A DNA stretch of 64,000 nucleotides from Sphingomonas sp. FARSPH (GCF_003355005.1 NZ_CP029985.1:2161001-2225000), one strand, 5' to 3'. Shown: positions 1-9,031, counted from the first letter of the stretch. Notes: generated by a model from the letters alone, not told the origin. A program made the numbers and translations.

Positions 1-1
1 G

Positions 2-352
2 TGGCGGGTCGGTCGGCGGGAGGGCGTGTTGCACGTCGATGGCTGGCTGTTCCCCGGCCAGCACTATCTCAAGCCGATCAGCACGCGGCAGTTGCACCGT
101 ATCGTCGTAGAGGCGAGCGTGGCGGCGGGCATCGGCAAGCGGGTTGGACCGCACACGCTGCGGCACTGCTTCGCCACGCATCTGCTCGAGGACGGTATCG
201 ACGTCCGCATCATCCAGACGCTGCTGGGGCACGCGAAGCTGGAAACCACCGCCTATTATACGCAGGTCGCCACCCGGGTGCTGCGCAACGTCACCAGCCC
301 GTTCGACCGGCTCGCCACGGCCGCCAGAGAAGCGAGAACGCCGAGCGGCTGA
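2..352 (+). CDS. Tyrosine-type site-specific recombinase, C-terminal part (5' truncated by window)
   Basis: The reading frame is open from the first bases, so the gene starts outside the window; 116 residues are visible. They form the C-terminal half of a tyrosine recombinase catalytic domain: HTLRH supplies the HxxR pair, LLGH the second conserved histidine, and the nucleophile lies in YYTQV. The enzyme cuts and rejoins DNA through a phosphotyrosine bond. It ends 6 bp before the IS91 transposase and probably belongs to the same element, where such recombinases are common partners. A resident XerC-like gene is unlikely because of this tight linkage. Confidence 0.88.
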   Translation, partial: WRVGRREGVLHVDGWLFPGQHYLKPISTRQLHRIVVEASVAAGIGKRVGPHTLRHCFATHLLEDGIDVRIIQTLLGHAKLETTAYYTQVATRVLRNVTSPFDRLATAAREARTPSG

Positions 353-358
353 GCGGGC

Positions 359-1552
359 ATGCGTGCCTCTTTCGAGGTCGCCGACATCTTCCGCGCTGCC
401 GGTCCCGTATACCGGACCGCCCATGCCGGGCATCTGAGCCTCGACCAGCTCAAGGTCATGTCGGCGATAGAAACCTGCCGTACCGCCGTCATGGGCGGTC
501 ACGTCGAGGCCTGCAATGACTGCGGGCACTGGCGGGTTGCCTATAACAGTTGCCGGAACCGGCACTGCCCGCGGTGCCAGGGCGCGGCCGCGCGTACATG
601 GCTTGCCGAGCGTGAGGCTGATCTGTTGCCGGTCGGGTACTTCCATGTTGTCTTCACGTTGCCCGCCGAGGTCGCCGACATAGCGTGGCAGAACAAGGCA
701 GCGGTCTACGGGCTGCTGTTCCAGGCAGCGTCCGAGACGATGACAACCATCGCCGCCGACCCGAAGCACCTCGGCGCCCGCATCGGCATCACGGCCGTGC
801 TTCACACATGGGGTTCGGCGATGACCCATCACCCGCACATTCACATGATCGTGCCGGGCGGTGGGTTGTCAACGGACGGCAACCGCTGGATCTCGTCACG
901 GCCGGCGTTCCTGCTACCCGTCCGCGTTCTCGGCAAGCTGTTCCGCCGCCTGTTCCTGACCCGGTTGATGGTACTCCACGAGACCGGGCGGCTCGCCTTC
1001 TATGGCAACCTCGGCCATCTCACCGACAGGCGCGCATTCCTGCGGCATCTGTCCCCGGTCCGGAAGAAGCGCTGGGTGGTCTATGCCAAACCACCGTTTG
1101 CCGGACCGGAGACGGTGCTCGCCTATCTGTCACGCTACACCCACCGTGTGGCGATCTCGAACAGCCGGCTCCTTCGCTTCGACCAGACCGGCGTCACCTT
1201 CCGTTATAAGGATTACCGCCGGGGTGGCGCTGACCGCCAGCAGGTCATGACGCTGGCCGCCGACGAGTTCATCCGCCGCTTCCTGCTCCACGTTCTGCCA
1301 AAGGGCTTCCACCGCATCCGTCACTACGGCCTGCTCGCCGGCGCCACCCGCAAGGCGCATCTCGAACGAGTACGCCAACTGCTCGGTGTTGCAGCGCCCG
1401 CGGCGCCCGACGCGCGGGCCGAGCCGGACGACATACGGCCGCCATGCCCCTGCTGCGGCGGGCGCATGGTCATCGTAGAAACCTTCGAGCGCCAGTGTCA
1501 GCCCCGCGCACCGCCGGACCATGATCTTCTATCCGGGATGCAGGCGTCGTGA
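359..1552 (+). CDS. IS91-family transposase (HUH/rolling-circle type)
   Basis: The 397-aa protein starts 6 bp after the recombinase stop. An N-terminal zinc-binding domain (residues about 45-75) shows CNDC followed by CRNRHCPRCQ. A central HUH metal-binding motif appears as HHPHIHM near residue 160, and a catalytic tyrosine segment as YLSRYTHRVAISN near residue 260. This is the arrangement of IS91-type transposases, which nick DNA and transpose by rolling-circle replication without target duplication. Length is within the family range and no frameshift is visible, so the gene may be functional. The last 15-20 residues look less conserved. Confidence 0.95.
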   Translation: MRASFEVADIFRAAGPVYRTAHAGHLSLDQLKVMSAIETCRTAVMGGHVEACNDCGHWRVAYNSCRNRHCPRCQGAAARTWLAEREADLLPVGYFHVVFTLPAEVADIAWQNKAAVYGLLFQAASETMTTIAADPKHLGARIGITAVLHTWGSAMTHHPHIHMIVPGGGLSTDGNRWISSRPAFLLPVRVLGKLFRRLFLTRLMVLHETGRLAFYGNLGHLTDRRAFLRHLSPVRKKRWVVYAKPPFAGPETVLAYLSRYTHRVAISNSRLLRFDQTGVTFRYKDYRRGGADRQQVMTLAADEFIRRFLLHVLPKGFHRIRHYGLLAGATRKAHLERVRQLLGVAAPAAPDARAEPDDIRPPCPCCGGRMVIVETFERQCQPRAPPDHDLLSGMQAS

Positions 1553-1879
1553 CCCGGCACGGCCCGAGGACAACATACTCCGCAGCGCGGGTGCTTGCGG
1601 AAACGGTGTCATCCGTGCCGACCGCCGCCAGAGCGCTGACCACGTCGGCCGTTACCGGGCTGCCCCCAAGGTGAACCCATCCTGCCCACCCGATTCCGGA
1701 CGGTCCACCTTCAGGGGCGCGTCCACATATGCCGTGTTGCTGCGCATCCCAGCAGGCCGGAAACCGAAAACCCCATAGCGCACCGCCTGCGGCCCGCGGG
1801 TTCGGGCTTCCAAGACTTTCGTACGCCTGCCGGCGCCCGAAACCCTTCAGGTGAGCGGACATACAGCTTACATGACCGG
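1553..1879. other. Non-coding stretch after the IS91 transposase
   Basis: No convincing gene is present on either strand. The first part is GC-rich like the transposase and the last 50-60 bases are AT-richer and resemble the next region. The origin or terminus of the IS91 element would be expected here, but I could not locate it by eye. Confidence 0.4.
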
Positions 1880-2215
1880 TCACGCCGTAGGATGATGCTT
1901 TCGCATGATCCTTCGTACTCCCCATAGCTGCGCCTGCTGGCAAATCAGCGTCACAACTGAAAGGAACCCGAGAGGAAATGGCGCTAAGATGTCGTCGGCT
2001 GACTGAGCTCCTTCGACAGCGCCTTTCAGAGCGACCAAGAGCAGAGCTACTACTAGCAACAGCGGCGCCTGCAACAGGACGAGCAAGCGGTTTGTGTTCG
2101 CTCCGTCCGTGCGCCCCATCGGCAACCGCCCAGCCGGCAAAGTCGCGTTCGCGCGCCAAGCCACTACGCATATCAGGGCAAGAGTTCCCAGAACGACTGC
2201 GAGGTTAGTCAGCAT
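1880..2215 (-). CDS. Hypothetical small membrane protein
   Basis: The predicted protein has 111 residues and no family I recognise. Three hydrophobic stretches can be seen: residues 1-22, about 44-67 and 79-97, so it is probably an inner-membrane protein with a short basic tail. Its codon use is less GC-biased than that of neighbouring core genes, and it lies just beyond the IS91 element, so it may be part of acquired DNA. Nothing in the context suggests a function. Confidence 0.5.
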   Translation of the reverse strand: MLTNLAVVLGTLALICVVAWRANATLPAGRLPMGRTDGANTNRLLVLLQAPLLLVVALLLVALKGAVEGAQSADDILAPFPLGFLSVVTLICQQAQLWGVRRIMRKHHPTA

Positions 2216-2377
2216 CGAAGGTCTCAGTTAGCACGGATTGAAGTCCAAACCTAGCGTGACGAATGTCCGCTAGTGGTCGAAAGCAGAATGCCCGTACGCA
2301 GTCAGCTTCCGCAAGTAGACGTTTCCAAACGTCGGCTATCGCCAACGCGGCATCCCTTTAATCGAAGCGTCAGCGGC

Positions 2378-2406
2378 TCTGGATTCCCGCGTCCGCGGGA
2401 ATGACG
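2378..2406. repeat. Short palindromic repeat (GATTCCCGCG/CGCGGGAATGAC family)
   Basis: An inverted repeat of about 8-9 bp arms (ATTCCCGCG / CGCGGGAAT) sits in the roughly 300-bp spacer between the small membrane gene and the P450 gene. The same sequence type recurs at 16786-17010 and 61720-61815, so it is a dispersed repeat and not a gene. Apart from this repeat I see nothing recognisable in 2216-2518. Confidence 0.6.
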
Positions 2407-2518
2407 GGGTGGCGAGCGGGGCGTCTTGCGCTTCGCTTTCTGAAGTTGCTGACGATGGGAAAGAGCGGGTCTCCAATTTCTTTGGAACATAACACGAACA
2501 CGTCCGGAAAGCAACCCG

Positions 2519-3754
2519 TCAATAGCGCTCCAGCCGGACCGGCATCCGGCGATAGCCGTGGACGAAGCAGGCGGCGACGCGGTCCGGTTCGCCGTCGACG
2601 ACGGCGCGCATGCGGCGTTTCGCCATCTCCTCGAGCAGCACGCCCACCTGCAGTTCCGCGAGGCGTGCGCCGACGCAGCGGTGGATGCCGTGGCCGAAGG
2701 CGAGGTGGCGGCGGGCGTTGAGGCGGTCGACGCGGATCGCGTCGGCGTCCGGGCCGAACACGCTCTCGTCGCGATTGGCGGAGAGGTACCAGAGGATTAG
2801 CTTGTCGCCCGCCGCGATACGCTGCCCCATCAGTTCGGTGTCGCGCGTCGCGGTGCGGCGCATGTGCGCGAGCGGGGTCTGCCAGCGGATCAGTTCCTGC
2901 ACCGCATTGGGGATGAGCGCGGGGTCCGCCTCCAGCTGCGCGCGCGCGTCGGGGTAGAGGTTCAGGCCATAGGCGAGTGCGGACATGGTGTTGCGCGTCG
3001 TGTCGTTGCCGCCGACGATCAGCAGGATCAGATTGCCGATGAATTCGTGCGTATCCATGTGCGCCATCGCGTCCGAATGGATCATCATCGAGATGAGGTC
3101 GGGCGTCTGCGGCTTGCCGACCTTGGCGTTCCACAACTCGGTGAAATAGGCGCCGCATTCGTACATGTGGGCGAGACGTTCCTTGCGTGTCGCCTCGTTC
3201 TTGACGAGCTCGATATCGCCGGCCCAGTCGGACCAGAAGGTGAGCTTGCGCCGGTCCGCCCAGGGGAAGTCGAACAGGATGGCGAGCATCTGCGTCGTCA
3301 GCTCGATCGACACGCGGTCGACCCAGTCGAACGTCTCGCCCCAGGGAAGCGCATCGAGCACTTCTGCGGTGCGCGTGCGGATGTCGGCGGACATGCGCAC
3401 CATTTCCGACGGGGTGAAGGCGGGGGCGACGGTGCGGCGCTGGCCGGTGTGGACGGGACGGTCGCGCGCGATGAACATCGGCAGGCGGACCGTCTGGTCG
3501 GGCGGCATGTCGGCGATGGTGATGCCGCCGGCTTCGGAGGAATAGACGTCGGGGAGCGATTCGACCTCGACGATGGGCTTGTAGGTCGAGACGGACCAAT
3601 AGGCGCCGTAGTCGCTGTGTTCGCAGCGATAGACCGGCGCGGTCTCGCGCAGCGTGCGGAAGGGCGCGTGCCAGCAGTCGTCGCGGTAGAGCGCGGCGCG
3701 GCTGACGTCGAGCGGGTCGACCGCGGCCGCGGCCTCCGTCGCGTGAGTGGCCAT
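2519..3754 (-). CDS. Cytochrome P450, CYP153-like
   Basis: This 411-aa haem monooxygenase shows the I-helix motif GGNDTTRN (about residue 260), the ExxR motif in ELIRWQTP, and the haem-cysteine loop FGHGIHRCVG (about residue 360). The combination GGNDTTRN, RWQTPLAHMRR and the N-terminal YSSEAGGITIAD block is typical of CYP153 enzymes, soluble terminal hydroxylases of medium-chain alkanes or fatty acids; that substrate is inferred from family resemblance only. The start at 3754 is chosen because AGGAG precedes it; the frame is open further upstream but the extra residues look non-coding. No ferredoxin or ferredoxin reductase gene is adjacent, so redox partners must be encoded elsewhere. Confidence 0.93.
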   Translation of the reverse strand: MATHATEAAAAVDPLDVSRAALYRDDCWHAPFRTLRETAPVYRCEHSDYGAYWSVSTYKPIVEVESLPDVYSSEAGGITIADMPPDQTVRLPMFIARDRPVHTGQRRTVAPAFTPSEMVRMSADIRTRTAEVLDALPWGETFDWVDRVSIELTTQMLAILFDFPWADRRKLTFWSDWAGDIELVKNEATRKERLAHMYECGAYFTELWNAKVGKPQTPDLISMMIHSDAMAHMDTHEFIGNLILLIVGGNDTTRNTMSALAYGLNLYPDARAQLEADPALIPNAVQELIRWQTPLAHMRRTATRDTELMGQRIAAGDKLILWYLSANRDESVFGPDADAIRVDRLNARRHLAFGHGIHRCVGARLAELQVGVLLEEMAKRRMRAVVDGEPDRVAACFVHGYRRMPVRLERY

Positions 3755-3798
3755 GGGTCCTCTCCTGTCTTTTGACCGAAGAGAAACCCTGTTGCCGG

Positions 3799-5046
3799 TT
3801 ACGTCAAGGGCGTGGCTGCGGGCTTGCGCCGGAACCAGCGCGGCTTGGCGCTGCCCGACTGGAGGACGCCGCGGCGGAACAGCCGCGCGCCGACGGTGAT
3901 GAACAGCGAAACCCACAGGAGCTGCCACGCGATCGCCGCGAGATGCGGCCAGAGCGCAGGCTCGGTCGCCGCGCGTCCTGCCATCGCGAAGGGCGAGGAC
4001 AAAGGGAAGATGCGCGCGAGCCAGCCGATCGCGCTGTCGGGATGCGCGGTGCCGGCAAGCGCGAGCGCGAGCATCGCCATCTGGATGATCGAGATGGGCA
4101 GCGACAGCATCTGGATCTCGCGCGGGGACGAGGCGAGCGCGCCGACGACGAGGAAGGCGGAGCCGAGCAGCAGATAGGCCATGGTGAAATAGGTGAAGAA
4201 CAACAGGCCGAAGGCGGGCAGGCCGACCGCGGTCTGCAGCGCGAGCGCGCGCGCGACGTCGGGGGGCAGGAAGGTGCCGAGCTTGGCGACGATCGTCGCC
4301 CAGAAGCCGACGAACAGGATCGCGACGCCGAACATGCCGAGCAGCTTGCCGAGGAACACGCTTTCGAGCGGGACCGCGGCGGCGAGCACCTCGATCACCT
4401 TGTTGTTGCGCTCTTCGGCCATCGTGCCGACGACCTGGCTGGCGAGGAAGAGGTTCAAGAGGAAGACGCCGAAGACCGCGAAGGAGGCGGACTGGCGGTA
4501 GCTCGCCGCGCCGCCGCCCGCGCGCGATCCGGTGACGGGCGTCTTGGTGACGGTGACGCGAGGCAGCGCGCCGCCGAGCCGCTGCGCGGCGAGCGCGTCG
4601 CCGGCGAGGAGGCCGAGATAGTCGGCGGCGCGCTTGCCGCGTGACCCGTAAAGGATGCGCGGCGCATCGAGCGGACCGTAGAGCACGGCGCTCGCCTCAT
4701 AGCCCTTTGCGTCGAAGGCGGCGCGCGCCTGCGCCTCGCCGCGGCCGTCGGGGGCGAGCGTGACGAGCGCGGGCGGCTGTTCCTCGTCGCGGCGGAAGGC
4801 CGTGCGCAGGCGATCGTCGGCGGCGGTGACGGCGCGCGTCGCGGCGGCGGGGACGATCGCGACGATCCGCGCCTTGTCCGCGCGCGCATCCGCGACGCTG
4901 GCCGCGCCCATGCCGCCGACCGCCCCGAACGCACCCATGATGAGCGGGGCGAAGAGGAAGAGGAGGAAGATCGGGGTGAAGACGGTGGCGGTGAAGTCGC
5001 GGCGCGCGATGGTCAGTGCCTGGCGCAGGGTGCGGGCGAGGGTCAT
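3799..5046 (-). CDS. ABC-2 type transporter permease (NatB-like)
   Basis: The 415-aa protein has one membrane segment near the N-terminus (residues 20-45), a large extracytoplasmic region to about residue 180, then five or six hydrophobic segments. This is the topology of NatB/ABC-2 export permeases. The start ATG overlaps the stop of the upstream ATPase gene (ATGA), so the two are translationally coupled and form one exporter. The substrate cannot be read from the sequence; relatives export sodium, lipids or drugs. Confidence 0.9.
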   Translation of the reverse strand: MTLARTLRQALTIARRDFTATVFTPIFLLFLFAPLIMGAFGAVGGMGAASVADARADKARIVAIVPAAATRAVTAADDRLRTAFRRDEEQPPALVTLAPDGRGEAQARAAFDAKGYEASAVLYGPLDAPRILYGSRGKRAADYLGLLAGDALAAQRLGGALPRVTVTKTPVTGSRAGGGAASYRQSASFAVFGVFLLNLFLASQVVGTMAEERNNKVIEVLAAAVPLESVFLGKLLGMFGVAILFVGFWATIVAKLGTFLPPDVARALALQTAVGLPAFGLLFFTYFTMAYLLLGSAFLVVGALASSPREIQMLSLPISIIQMAMLALALAGTAHPDSAIGWLARIFPLSSPFAMAGRAATEPALWPHLAAIAWQLLWVSLFITVGARLFRRGVLQSGSAKPRWFRRKPAATPLT

Positions 5047-5990
5047 GCGAAGGCTCCCGCGGGTTCGGCGTGGGTGACGTTGCCGGCCGCCGCCTGGCCG
5101 ACAATGCGGACGAAGGCGTCGTGCAGGCCGGGGCGCTCGATTGACAGGCCGGCGATGCCGTGGCCGCGCTCGATCAGCGTGACGAGCAGCGGTTCGATGC
5201 CCTGCGGTGGCAGCTGGAAGCGCCATGCCCGCCCGTCGCTTTCCGCATCGGCGGGCAGCAGTGTGGCGAGGTCGATCCCGGGATGCGCGGGCGTGTAGCG
5301 TACCTGCTGCGGCAAGGTAGCGCGCGCCTCGTCCACCGTGCCTTCGAAACGGCGCTTGCCGCTCGCGATGATCGCCAGCCGGTCGCAGATCCGCTCGGCA
5401 TGTGCCATGATGTGCGTCGAGAACAGGATCGTCGCGCCGCGATCGCGCTCGGCGAGGATCAGCGCCTCCAGCTTCTCCTGGTTGACGGGGTCTAGGCCGG
5501 AGAAAGGCTCGTCGAGGACGAGCAGGTCGGGGCGGTGGACAACGCTGCCGAGCAATTGCACCAGCTGCGCCATGCCCTTCGACAATTTGCGGATTTTCTG
5601 GTCGATGGCGTGGCCGAGGCCGGCCGCCTCCATCATCTCCGCGGCGCGGACCCGGCCGGTCTTCCAGTCGAGACCGCGCAACGCGCCCATGAAGGCGATC
5701 GCCTCGCGCGCCTTCATCGCGGGGTAGAGGCCGCGTTCCTCGGGCAGATAGCCGATGCGGTCGCTGGCGTCGCGCGGCGCGTCGAGGCCGAAGACGGCGC
5801 GGCGTCCCTCGTCGGGTTCGATGATGCCGAGCAGCATGCGCAATGTCGTCGTCTTGCCCGCGCCATTGGGGCCGAGCACGCCGTAGATCGCGCCGCGCGG
5901 CACGGCGAGGTCGACGCCGTCGACGACGCGCCGCTCGCCGAACCTCTTGACCAGACCTTGGGCGGATATCGCCAGATTGCCTTCGCTCAC
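5043..5990 (-). CDS. ABC transporter ATP-binding protein (NatA-like)
   Basis: This 315-aa ATPase has Walker A GPNGAGKT (about residue 40), a signature motif LSKGMAQ, Walker B LLVLDEP followed by FSGLDP, and the switch histidine in FSTHIM. A C-terminal extension of about 90 residues follows the nucleotide-binding domain, as in NatA-type subunits of ABC-2 exporters. It drives the permease encoded just downstream, with a 4-bp overlap. The gene is divergent from queG, with about 55 bp between the starts. Confidence 0.93.
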   Translation of the reverse strand: MSEGNLAISAQGLVKRFGERRVVDGVDLAVPRGAIYGVLGPNGAGKTTTLRMLLGIIEPDEGRRAVFGLDAPRDASDRIGYLPEERGLYPAMKAREAIAFMGALRGLDWKTGRVRAAEMMEAAGLGHAIDQKIRKLSKGMAQLVQLLGSVVHRPDLLVLDEPFSGLDPVNQEKLEALILAERDRGATILFSTHIMAHAERICDRLAIIASGKRRFEGTVDEARATLPQQVRYTPAHPGIDLATLLPADAESDGRAWRFQLPPQGIEPLLVTLIERGHGIAGLSIERPGLHDAFVRIVGQAAAGNVTHAEPAGAFA

Positions 5991-6046
5991 CCTGCCCCCG
6001 TTTATCCCGCCTTCGATGCGGCGCGGGGATGTGGTAGCGGGCGCGC

Positions 6047-7081
6047 GTGCCGCAGGACAAGCTGGAAGATCGGATCAGGGCCAAGGCGGCGGAGCTGGGC
6101 TTCGTCGCATGCGGGATCACGCAGGCCGATGCCGCGCCCCGCACCGCCGAGCGGCTGCGCCAGTGGCTGGCCGAGGAGCAGCACGGCGACATGATCTGGA
6201 TGGCGGAACGCGCGCATCATCGCGAGGCGCCGGCGGGGCTGTGGCCGGCGGTGCGCAGCGTCATCTCGCTCGGCATGAGCTATGCCCCCGCCGCCGATCC
6301 GCTGCGGCTGGAGGGCGTCGGCGAGGTCGGGCGCATTTCCGTCTACGCACAGGGCGGCGATTATCACGACGTCGTCAAGAAGGCGCTGAAGGCGCTTGGC
6401 CGGTGGCTGGCGCAGGAGGCGGGATGCGACCTCAAGGTGTTCGTCGACACTGCGCCGGTGATGGAAAAGCCGCTGGCGGAGGCGGCGGGGCTGGGGTGGC
6501 AGGGCAAGCACACCAACCTCGTCAGTCGCGAGCATGGCAGCTGGCTGTTCCTGGGCGCGATCTACACGACGCTGGAGCTTTGGCCGGATGCGGCGATGCG
6601 GCAGAGTTGCGGGTCGTGCGATGCGTGCCAGCGGGCGTGCCCGACCGATGCCTTTCCGGCGCCGTTCCGGCTCGATGCGCGGCGGTGCATATCCTATCTG
6701 ACGATCGAGCATGCCGGGCCGATCCCGGAGGAATTCCGCGAGGGCATCGGCAACCGCATCTACGGCTGCGACGATTGCCTGGCGGTATGCCCCTGGAACA
6801 AGTTCGCCGCCGCCGCGGCGGCGAACATCGCGTTCCAGCCGCGCGCCGAGCTGACCGTGCCGCATCTCGCCGACCTGCTCGCGCTGGACGATGCAGGGTT
6901 CCGGCAGGTGTTCGCCGGATCGCCGATCAAGCGGATCGGGCGGAACCGGATGGTGCGCAACGCGGCGATCGCGGCGGGGAACAGTGGGGCGGCATCGCTG
7001 AAGCCCGCGCTGACGCGGCTGGTCGACGACGCGGATGCCGTGGTGGCGGAGGCGGCGCGATGGGCGCTGGCGCGGCTGTGA
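6047..7081 (+). CDS. queG: Epoxyqueuosine reductase QueG
   Basis: The 344-aa protein begins with GTG. It catalyses the last step of queuosine synthesis, cobalamin-dependent reduction of epoxyqueuosine in tRNA. An N-terminal cobalamin-binding region includes VFVDTAPVMEKPLAEAAGLG (about residues 130-150). Two 4Fe-4S motifs follow: CGSCDACQRACP (about 185) and CDDCLAVCPWN (about 243), with an extra conserved cysteine in RRCISY. A HEAT-like C-terminal tail (FAGSPIKRIGRNRMVRNAAIA) is also typical. Its stop overlaps the GTG start of the next gene. Confidence 0.96.
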   Translation: MPQDKLEDRIRAKAAELGFVACGITQADAAPRTAERLRQWLAEEQHGDMIWMAERAHHREAPAGLWPAVRSVISLGMSYAPAADPLRLEGVGEVGRISVYAQGGDYHDVVKKALKALGRWLAQEAGCDLKVFVDTAPVMEKPLAEAAGLGWQGKHTNLVSREHGSWLFLGAIYTTLELWPDAAMRQSCGSCDACQRACPTDAFPAPFRLDARRCISYLTIEHAGPIPEEFREGIGNRIYGCDDCLAVCPWNKFAAAAAANIAFQPRAELTVPHLADLLALDDAGFRQVFAGSPIKRIGRNRMVRNAAIAAGNSGAASLKPALTRLVDDADAVVAEAARWALARL

Positions 7082-7980
7082 CGATCGACCGGCGGCGACA
7101 TCCGGAGGGCATGACGTTCCATAGCTGGCCGGCGGCGGACGGATGGCCGCTGCGCGCGTTCGACTGGCCGGTCGCGGGCCCGCGGGGACGGCTGCTATTC
7201 CTGGGCGGGCGCGGCGATTTCGCGGAGAAATACCTGGAGGCGATGGCGCATTGGCGTGGGCAGGGGTGGAGCGTCGCGGGGTTCGACTGGCGCGGGCAGG
7301 GCGGGTCGGGGCGGCTGCTCGCCGATCCGATGGTCAATCACCTCGACAGTTTCGAGCCGCTGCTGGACGATCTCGCCGGTTTCATGGCGGAGTGGCGTAC
7401 AGGCGCGGGCCCGCATGTCGCGGTGGCGCATTCGATGGGCGGGCATTTGTTGCTGCGGCTGCTCGCCGAGCGGGGCGTGGCGCTGGATGCGGCGGTGCTG
7501 GCGGCGCCGATGCTGGGCATCCGCGCGGGGCCGCTGGGGACGCGTGCGATCGGACTGGCGGCGCGCGGCGCAGTTGCGGCGGGCCGGGCCGAGCGGCGCG
7601 TGTGGGAGGGCGATGCGGGCAACGTCGGCGGCCGGATGACCGCCTGCCCGGAGCGGCAGGCGGACAAGGTCTGGTGGAAGACGACGACGCCGGCCATCGC
7701 ATCGGGCGCGCCGAGCTGGGGATGGACGCAGGCGGCGTGCCGGTCGCTGGCGCGGTTGCGCGCGAGCCGGCTGGAGGCGGTGGCGACGCCGTTGCTGCTG
7801 CTGGTGTCGGAGCGCGACCCGATCGTCGGCCGGCGTGCGATCCTGCGCACCGCCGCGCGGCTGCCGCGGGCCGAGGTGGAGGTCTATCCGGGGCAGGGGC
7901 ATGAACTGCTGCGCGAGGCGGATGCGCGGCGGCTGGCGGTGCTGGCGCGGATCGACGGGTTTCTGGCGGAGGTGGGCTGA
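7078..7980 (+). CDS. Alpha/beta hydrolase (lysophospholipase-like)
   Basis: This protein of about 300 residues has the alpha/beta hydrolase fold. The nucleophile elbow is AHSMGGH, the acid probably lies in SERDPIVG, and the histidine in GQGHELL. The overall pattern, including DWRGQGGSGR, matches PldB-like serine hydrolases (monoacylglycerol lipase or lysophospholipase). I chose the GTG at 7078 because it overlaps the queG stop (GTGA); an upstream ATG at 7060 and a downstream ATG at 7111 are also in frame. Cytoplasmic, no signal peptide. The true substrate is unknown. Confidence 0.85.
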   Translation: MTIDRRRHPEGMTFHSWPAADGWPLRAFDWPVAGPRGRLLFLGGRGDFAEKYLEAMAHWRGQGWSVAGFDWRGQGGSGRLLADPMVNHLDSFEPLLDDLAGFMAEWRTGAGPHVAVAHSMGGHLLLRLLAERGVALDAAVLAAPMLGIRAGPLGTRAIGLAARGAVAAGRAERRVWEGDAGNVGGRMTACPERQADKVWWKTTTPAIASGAPSWGWTQAACRSLARLRASRLEAVATPLLLLVSERDPIVGRRAILRTAARLPRAEVEVYPGQGHELLREADARRLAVLARIDGFLAEVG

Positions 7981-7988
7981 GGCCCGCT

Positions 7989-8360
7989 TTACTTGCCGCC
8001 GTCGCGGCGGGTGAGAGCGGCAACGCAGCTGGCGCGGTCGATGGTGCTGCCGTCGGGTTCGCGCGCGTCGAGATAGGTGACGCGCTGTTCGCCGCCGTCC
8101 TTCGGGTAGAGATAGGCGTCGAGCACGCAGATCGGGCCGGCGAACTGCAGCTTGCGCGCAGGGCCTTCGCGCGTGTCGGCATCGGGCTGGCCGAACAGCG
8201 CGGCGAGGCCGGCGGCATTCTGGCCGATGACGCGTTCGAGCCCGACATTGGTGTAGGGGACGACCGCGCGGTTCGCGACGGGCGGCGCGACGACGCCGGG
8301 CGCGGCGCAGCCCGACGCCGCGAGCACGAGCGCCGATGCCAGCGCGATCCGGACCTTCAT
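7989..8360 (-). CDS. Hypothetical lipoprotein
   Basis: The 123-aa protein starts with a lipoprotein signal peptide, MKVRIALASALVLAASGC, with a lipobox LAASGC at cysteine 18. The remainder (about 100 residues) has no domain I recognise; two further cysteines (GPICVLDAY and RASCVAAL) may form a disulfide in the periplasm. The start codon overlaps the stop of the upstream EI24 gene, so both are co-translated from one message. Confidence 0.8.
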   Translation of the reverse strand: MKVRIALASALVLAASGCAAPGVVAPPVANRAVVPYTNVGLERVIGQNAAGLAALFGQPDADTREGPARKLQFAGPICVLDAYLYPKDGGEQRVTYLDAREPDGSTIDRASCVAALTRRDGGK

Positions 8361-9031
8361 GCCTTCCCCCCGTGGAACAGATGCGTCGCCATCGCCGCGC
8401 CGACGATCGGCGCGAGCAGGCCGAGCAGCGGAACCACGAACAACCCGGTCGCGACAAGCCCCAGTACGAAGCGCGGGCCGACGGTCGCCCTGCGCCAGCC
8501 CCGCATCGTCGCATCGTCGATATGGCGGCTGGCGACCATGTCGCCGAGGTCGCGGCCGAGCAGCCAAGCATTGACGGCGGTGAAGGCGACGACCGGACCG
8601 ACTGCGGTGAACAGCAGCGCGATATAGACGGGCAGCATGACGAGGTTGACGAGCGCGGCACGGAGCGCGGAGGCGAGCCCCATGCGCGCGGCGCGGACCA
8701 TGCCGACCGGACGCGCGGCGGCGAAGGCGGCGGGGTAATGCCGCGCCTCCACCGCGGCGACGACATCGTCGGCGAACAGGCCGATCACCGCGATCCCGAC
8801 GATGCGGAACAGCAGCCAGCCCGCCAGCAATTCGATCGCGACGGCGGCGACCGCAGCCAGCCCCCGCGCCGCATCCCAGCCGGCCAGCAGATGATCGAGT
8901 AGGACGTACAGCCCCGCGCCGAGCGCGACGAACAGCAGCAGCGTGAGCGCCAGCGACTTGGCGAGGACGCGCAGGATCGCGGGGTCGCCGAGCTGGCGGA
9001 GCGTGAGCACGAGCGCGCGGATCATCGCCAT
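8357..9031 (-). CDS. EI24 domain-containing membrane protein (CysZ-like)
   Basis: This 224-aa protein has about four long hydrophobic segments (residues 25-50, 60-85, 125-150 and 190-220) and the conserved block VNAWLLGRDLGDMVASRHI, typical of the EI24/CysZ family. CysZ is a sulfate permease in enterobacteria, but no sulfur genes are nearby and the alphaproteobacterial members are uncharacterised, so transport of sulfate is only a possibility. It is the first gene of a two-gene operon with a lipoprotein and is divergent from the PfkB kinase. Confidence 0.85.
   Translation of the reverse strand: MAMIRALVLTLRQLGDPAILRVLAKSLALTLLLFVALGAGLYVLLDHLLAGWDAARGLAAVAAVAIELLAGWLLFRIVGIAVIGLFADDVVAAVEARHYPAAFAAARPVGMVRAARMGLASALRAALVNLVMLPVYIALLFTAVGPVVAFTAVNAWLLGRDLGDMVASRHIDDATMRGWRRATVGPRFVLGLVATGLFVVPLLGLLAPIVGAAMATHLFHGGKA

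Larger units (their letters stand above)
1..1552 (+). mobile_element. IS91-type element, right part (left end outside window)
   Basis: A tyrosine recombinase tail is followed after 6 bp by an IS91-type HUH transposase on the same strand. This recombinase-plus-transposase pairing is known for IS91-type elements of alphaproteobacteria. The left part lies outside the window. I could not identify either terminus; IS91-type elements make no target duplication and have only short end signals, so the right boundary is placed at the end of the transposase gene and the real end may lie in the following 300 bases. Confidence 0.75.

Noticed and set aside
1521..1778. 85-aa frame overlapping the end of the IS91 transposase
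   Set aside because: No family resemblance and no Shine-Dalgarno; regarded as non-coding end of the element.
2302..2514. 70-aa frame containing HSRGRGNPE
   Set aside because: The peptide is a translation of the palindromic repeat ATTCCCGCG...; no other sign of a gene.
3772..4644. Long plus-strand frames opposite the ABC permease and similar long antisense frames (for example 10216-11910, 12001-13089, 31429-33018, 44810-46183)
   Set aside because: They are rich in Arg, Glu, Asp and Gly with low complexity, as expected for shadows of GC-rich genes on the other strand that have recognisable families.
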